DNA of 64,000 nucleotides from an uncultured Acidobacteriota bacterium. GTDB lineage: Bacteria; Acidobacteriota; Blastocatellia; Pyrinomonadales; Pyrinomonadaceae. Numbering within the stretch: the stretch's first letter is position 1; each line of letters begins with the position of its first letter. The notes under the pieces were generated by a model. It did not search any database and was not told where the DNA came from. It saw only the letters and a list, made by a program, of their open reading frames with translations. Where the stretch lies: positions 1-64,000 of the forward strand of contig CADEGD010000020.1 in assembly GCA_902826795.1 (NCBI GenBank), in the 5' to 3' direction. Made by a program: the position numbers and the translations under genes. Below, in pieces: positions 60,768-64,000 of this stretch.

Positions 60768-61517
60768 TTGAGCGAAAAGCAATTTGAAGGACGGTCGGCG
60801 ATCGTCACCGGAGGAACACGCGGCATAGGTAAGGCGATCGTGCTCGAACTCGCAAAACGCGGATGCGGCGTAGCGTTCAACTACGCTAAGAGCGCGGATG
60901 AGGCCGAGACGTTAAAGGCGGAGGTGGAAGCTCTCGGCGTCAAAGCGTACGCGGCCCAGTGCGACGTGGCTAGTACCGAGGCGTCGGCAGAGTTCGTTAA
61001 GGCGGTTGCAGCAGAGTTCGGCACCGTTGATTTCCTTATCAACAACGCCGGCATCACGCGCGATCAGCTGATCATGCGGATGAAAGAAGACGATTGGGAT
61101 GCTGTGATCGACACGAATCTAAAAGGAGCGTGGAATTTTTCGAAAGCCGTCCTGCGGCCGATGATGAAAAACGAAAACGGCGGATCGATCTTAAACATGG
61201 CGTCGATCTCGGGCGTGGTCGGGATGATGGGCCAGTCGAATTACTCCGCGTCGAAAGCGGGAATGATCGGGCTGACGAAATCGCTTGCGAAAGAAGTAGC
61301 GAGCCGCAATATCACCGTTAACGCGCTCGCTCCGGGAATGATTGAAACGGAGATGACGTCCGAGATGAACGCCGATTTCCGCGAAAAGATCCTTGCTTCG
61401 ATCCCGCTCGCCCGCTTCGGTTCGGTTCAGGAGATCGCCGACGCTGCTTGCTTCCTGCTCTCGGCCCGATACATCACCGGCCAGGTGATCCAAGCCGACG
61501 GCGGCCTCGCGATTTAA
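60768..61517 (+). CDS. fabG: 3-oxoacyl-ACP reductase
   Basis: A 249-residue short-chain dehydrogenase that reduces 3-oxoacyl-ACP with NADPH in fatty acid synthesis. Motifs are TGGTRGIGKAI (cofactor), NNAGITRDQLIMRM and the catalytic Ser/Tyr/Lys in ASISGVVGMMGQSNYSASKAG; the RM/ITRD pattern is typical of FabG. The start is TTG at 60768 with GGAG seven bases upstream and no ATG nearby. Rhomboid follows after about 90 bases. Confidence 0.92.
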   Translation: MSEKQFEGRSAIVTGGTRGIGKAIVLELAKRGCGVAFNYAKSADEAETLKAEVEALGVKAYAAQCDVASTEASAEFVKAVAAEFGTVDFLINNAGITRDQLIMRMKEDDWDAVIDTNLKGAWNFSKAVLRPMMKNENGGSILNMASISGVVGMMGQSNYSASKAGMIGLTKSLAKEVASRNITVNALAPGMIETEMTSEMNADFREKILASIPLARFGSVQEIADAACFLLSARYITGQVIQADGGLAI

Positions 61518-61610
61518 GGGCTTGGTTTAGTTTTGTTCAGATCGGTTCTTCTTGCTCTGTGGCCGTATTCAATCGTAAACCACAGAACGGGAGGAGTAAG
61601 AAGATCGAAG

Positions 61611-62633
61611 ATGAACGACCGGATAATTCTAATGTCTTTCGAATACCAAGCGCCTGAACCGGAAAACGAAGAACCTCAGCAGACTGCCGAGGAGTATCTT
61701 GCCGCGCAAAAAAGTTCGATCAGGAAGAAGTCGTGGTGGGCCGTTGCCATCGGCGGATTCGTCGTTGTGGTTCACATTGGGTGGCTGCTGATCTTCGCGA
61801 TGATCGGAGCCAAACCGGACTTTTCGGTTCTCTTCCGAAGCATCTTCTTCATTCTCGGACTTTTCGCTTTAGCCGCGGGACTCTACGGACTTTACTACGC
61901 TCGCAGCCTTACTCTCGACGATCTCACTCCAACGGCCGAAGCGATCGAATTTGCCCGCAGGTCAGCGGCGGTCACACCGTATTACACGATGATCCTGCTT
62001 GGGTCGATAGTCGCGGTATTCGTCGCTCAAACCACGGTGGGCTATGACGAGTCGATAATTGCAGCGGGCTTCGTCCGTAGCTCCATTACTCAGGACGGCG
62101 AGTATTGGCGGCTCTTAACGGCGGGTGCACTTCACATAAATCTGCTGCACATTTTCCTTAACGGTAACGCGTTGTACGGGCTTGGCGGCCTCGTCGAATT
62201 CCTCTCGAACCGCGCTCACCTCGCGATCGTCTTCGTGCTGTCGGTAGTTGCGGGCTGCACCGCTAGCCTCCTGTTAGGTCCGGTTGAAGTGGCGGCTGGA
62301 GCGTCGGGCGGGATCATGGGCGTCTTCGGATATTTGCTTATCTATGCGTACCGGCGAAAACAACAACTGCCGCCCGGCTTTCTTAGAAGCCTGCTGATCA
62401 ACGTTGCGTTTATCGCCGGCTTCGGCATTATCGCTTATCAGATCGTCGATAACTTTGCTCACGCCGGAGGGTTTCTCTTCGGCGCAGCCTATGCGTTCAT
62501 TCAGGTTCCGAAAGATCTAGCAGCCGACCCGCGAAAGACAAGTTCGATCGTCAACACACTCGGCATAATCGCGATCGCCGTTTACATCGCCGAGGCTCTT
62601 TTCGCTATCTTCCGCATCACCGGCCGAGCGTAG
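61611..62633 (+). CDS. Rhomboid-family intramembrane serine protease
   Basis: A 340-residue membrane protease. Two N-terminal hydrophobic segments (about 43-66 and 72-96) precede the six-helix rhomboid core (about 125-340). The catalytic dyad is S232 (GASGGIMG) and H284 (NFAHAGGFLFG); the oxyanion-site Asn lies in HIFLNGNALYGLG. The ATG at 61611 follows GGGAGGAG by 14 bases; another ATG at 61632 is possible. The substrate is unknown. Confidence 0.92.
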   Translation: MNDRIILMSFEYQAPEPENEEPQQTAEEYLAAQKSSIRKKSWWAVAIGGFVVVVHIGWLLIFAMIGAKPDFSVLFRSIFFILGLFALAAGLYGLYYARSLTLDDLTPTAEAIEFARRSAAVTPYYTMILLGSIVAVFVAQTTVGYDESIIAAGFVRSSITQDGEYWRLLTAGALHINLLHIFLNGNALYGLGGLVEFLSNRAHLAIVFVLSVVAGCTASLLLGPVEVAAGASGGIMGVFGYLLIYAYRRKQQLPPGFLRSLLINVAFIAGFGIIAYQIVDNFAHAGGFLFGAAYAFIQVPKDLAADPRKTSSIVNTLGIIAIAVYIAEALFAIFRITGRA

Positions 62634-62640
62634 TTTTTCA

Positions 62641-63279
62641 ATGCCAAGAGTCCGCGTTCATCAGCACGTCAATCCGCTCGCTCCATACTATCGACAGGCT
62701 CCGCAGCCGATCGATGTAGAGGCGGCGTTTGCCGATCCGGATAAGCCGTTGCTGCTGGATATAGGATGTGCACGAGGTAGATTTTTGTTGCGGATGGCTG
62801 AGGCCGAGCCGGCCTGGAATTATCTCGGAGTCGAGATTCGCGAGCCTCTCGTTGAAGAAGCAAACCGCCTAGCGGCAGAGGCCGGACTCGACAATCTTCA
62901 TTACGCCTTCTGTAACGCGATGCTATGGCTCGACCGATTGCTGGACGGCATCCCGCAAGGAATGCTACAGGCCGTTACCGTCCAGTTCCCCGATCCGTGG
63001 TTCAAGAAAAAACACGCCAAACGCCGAATGGTGAACGAAGAGATGGTCGATACGATCGCCAAACACCTTGCTCCCGGCGGCCGCGTGTTTGTGCAAACCG
63101 ATATTGAATTTCTTGCTGACGAAATGTTCTCACTTTTTCGTGCGGATGACAGATTCGTCGAGTCGCCTGTTGAAGAAAATTTTTTCCCCGTAAAAACCGA
63201 GCGCGAAAAGGCCGTTGAAGACAAAGATCTGCCTGTTTACCGGACTATGTTTGTCCTTAAAAATCGAAAAGATCTTTAA
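62641..63279 (+). CDS. trmB: tRNA (guanine-N7-)-methyltransferase
   Basis: A 212-residue enzyme that methylates G46 in the variable loop of tRNA. Motifs are LLDIGCARGRFLLRMAE (SAM site), GVEIREPLVEEAN and the family signature VTVQFPDPWFKKKHAKRRMVNEEMV. It follows rhomboid after seven bases and overlaps the convergent zinc-ribbon gene by about 23 bases. Confidence 0.95.
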   Translation: MPRVRVHQHVNPLAPYYRQAPQPIDVEAAFADPDKPLLLDIGCARGRFLLRMAEAEPAWNYLGVEIREPLVEEANRLAAEAGLDNLHYAFCNAMLWLDRLLDGIPQGMLQAVTVQFPDPWFKKKHAKRRMVNEEMVDTIAKHLAPGGRVFVQTDIEFLADEMFSLFRADDRFVESPVEENFFPVKTEREKAVEDKDLPVYRTMFVLKNRKDL

Positions 63280-63538
63280 AGAAAGAATCCTTCTTCTTTC
63301 TCTTGTAGTAATGGTCGTCGTCTTTTTTCTTGTAGTAAGGCTCTTGGTAGCTCGGACGGCTATCCCGTTGCGGCGGCGGTTGCTGCTGAACCGGCTGGGT
63401 CGACACGCTCCTACCCTCGATCAACTTATCCAACTCACCTCGATCAAGCCACACACCGCGACACTTCGGGCAGTAGTCGATCTCGATGCCTTGCCGTTCG
63501 GTCATCATCAGCGTCTCTTGATCTATGGGACATTGCAT
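63257..63538 (-). CDS. Small zinc-ribbon (zf-TFIIB) protein
   Basis: A 93-residue protein. The N-terminal 40 residues hold a zinc ribbon (MQCPID ... DYCPKCRGVWLDRGELDKLI); the rest is low-complexity, first Gln/Pro-rich then Tyr/Lys/Asp-rich (KKKDDDHYYKRKKKDSFF). Small zf-TFIIB proteins are common but of unknown role. The 3' end overlaps trmB on the other strand. Confidence 0.82.
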   Translation of the reverse strand: MQCPIDQETLMMTERQGIEIDYCPKCRGVWLDRGELDKLIEGRSVSTQPVQQQPPPQRDSRPSYQEPYYKKKDDDHYYKRKKKDSFFKDLFDF

Positions 63539-63630
63539 GAATCAAGTATAGCAAGACGGTTGAATGTTAGAGGACAAGCATTCAGCATGACTCCAGCTTG
63601 GACGTCTAAATCTGTGCTAGTATTTTGTCG

Positions 63631-63918
63631 ATGGAGATCGAGCGATTCAAAGACGAGTTAGCCGCCGCTTGTCGAGATTTTGAAGTATCGCGGCTCGCGG
63701 TTTTTGGGTCCGTCGCTCGCGGTGACGATGGCCCGCAAAGCGACGTCGATCTGCTGGTGAGATTTGCAAAACCTGTCGGCCTCACTCGCCTTATCAAGCT
63801 TGAAGATCGCCTGGCTCAAATCCTTGGCCGACCCGTCGACCTCGGAACCGAAAACAGCCTTCATCCGCTTATAAAGTCTAACGTTCTCAAAGAGTCGAAG
63901 CTTATCTATGAAAGCTAG
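63631..63918 (+). CDS. MNT-domain nucleotidyltransferase (antitoxin-like)
   Basis: A 95-residue minimal nucleotidyltransferase with FGSVARGDDGPQSDVDLLV: G26-S27 and the acidic pair D38/D40 are intact. MNT proteins paired with HEPN toxins AMPylate or otherwise neutralise them. ATG at 63631 is preferred to a TTG six bases upstream. The stop overlaps the start of the HEPN-like gene. Confidence 0.87.
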   Translation: MEIERFKDELAAACRDFEVSRLAVFGSVARGDDGPQSDVDLLVRFAKPVGLTRLIKLEDRLAQILGRPVDLGTENSLHPLIKSNVLKESKLIYES

Positions 63919-64000
63919 AACCGACGAGCTGTTTCTGTTTGATATTACAAAATGTTGCCAGAAGATCGCGGAGTATCTCGACGGAGTCACAGAGGTCGCG
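63908..64000 (+). CDS. HEPN-domain protein (DUF86-like), cut by window end
   Basis: Starts with ATG at 63908, overlapping the nucleotidyltransferase stop by 11 bases, and runs open to the last base (31 codons: MKARTDELFLFDITKCCQKI...). The position, overlap and start of a helix pattern fit the HEPN ribonuclease partner of MNT antitoxins. The catalytic RxxxxH motif lies beyond the window, so the call rests mainly on context. Confidence 0.55.
   Translation, partial: MKARTDELFLFDITKCCQKIAEYLDGVTEVA

Noticed and set aside
1-64000. CRISPR array, prophage, insertion sequence, rRNA or ordinary tRNA
   Set aside because: No regularly spaced direct repeats, transposase, phage structural genes, rRNA or cloverleaf sequences other than tmRNA were seen by reading; a full covariance-model scan was not possible here.

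Overview
The window looks like an ordinary stretch of chromosome from a Gram-negative bacterium, most likely an Acidobacteriota member of the Blastocatellia type. Reasons: roughly 54-55% GC; a 1297-residue Oar/TonB-dependent-receptor-like protein with an N-terminal carboxypeptidase-regulatory domain; Kdo transferase (so an LPS-type outer membrane); many secreted proteins of unknown function; an F0 gene block separated from F1 genes; and many palindromic intergenic repeats. The taxonomic call is inference from gene style, not from a marker gene. No phage, insertion sequence, CRISPR array, rRNA or ordinary tRNA was seen; the only RNA gene found is tmRNA (54350-54723).

Layout. 0.1-3.8 kb: cysteine-cluster protein, small membrane protein, SppA, a methyltransferase. 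3.9-9.5 kb: an NtrC-type sigma54 activator followed by a large outer-membrane receptor whose upstream region carries a near-consensus sigma54 promoter and two palindromes. 9.5-15 kb: membrane protein, DUF4129, DUF4350, TauE/SafE and MoxR genes, a MoxR-type cluster without DUF58. 15-19 kb: a kinase-fold protein lacking all main catalytic residues, then atpE, atpB, atpI and atpZ. 19-24 kb: LCAT-type lipase, glycosyltransferase, WaaA and EF-P with an unusual tip residue. 24-31 kb: a HExxH protein, small secreted proteins, an exported PEP/pyruvate-dikinase-like protein overlapping a carbonic anhydrase, a GT1 glycosyltransferase, DUF4349 and DUF4126 genes. 32-37 kb: a DUF3179 gene interrupted by one in-frame TGA, an NtrC-type regulator, a PIN/DUF104 toxin-antitoxin pair and a sensor kinase. 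37-45 kb: penicillin-binding protein, a Gly/Thr-tailed secreted protein, RNase III, signal peptidase I, PsuG, RuvC. 45-52.5 kb: fumarylacetoacetase, FdhD, an FdhF/YdeP-type oxidoreductase, MobA and PurF. 52.5-64 kb: a broken secreted-protein gene, tmRNA, RNase PH, glutamate racemase, a metalloprotease, a D-aminoacylase-type amidohydrolase, FabG, rhomboid, TrmB, and a MNT/HEPN pair cut by the window end.

The most interesting signal is the DUF3179 gene at 32237-33517 (minus). The in-frame TGA falls exactly where the family has the first Cys of a CxxC motif, both flanks stay in one frame, and the RNA just after the TGA can form hairpins like a bacterial SECIS element. This suggests a Sec-x-x-Cys selenoprotein, encoded beside a two-component system; a nonsense mutation or sequencing error is the alternative. 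Other leads are the pseudokinase, the sigma54-controlled receptor next to its likely activator, EF-P with Asn at the modification site, the exported dikinase-like protein, and several families of palindromic repeats that have entered or extended coding regions.
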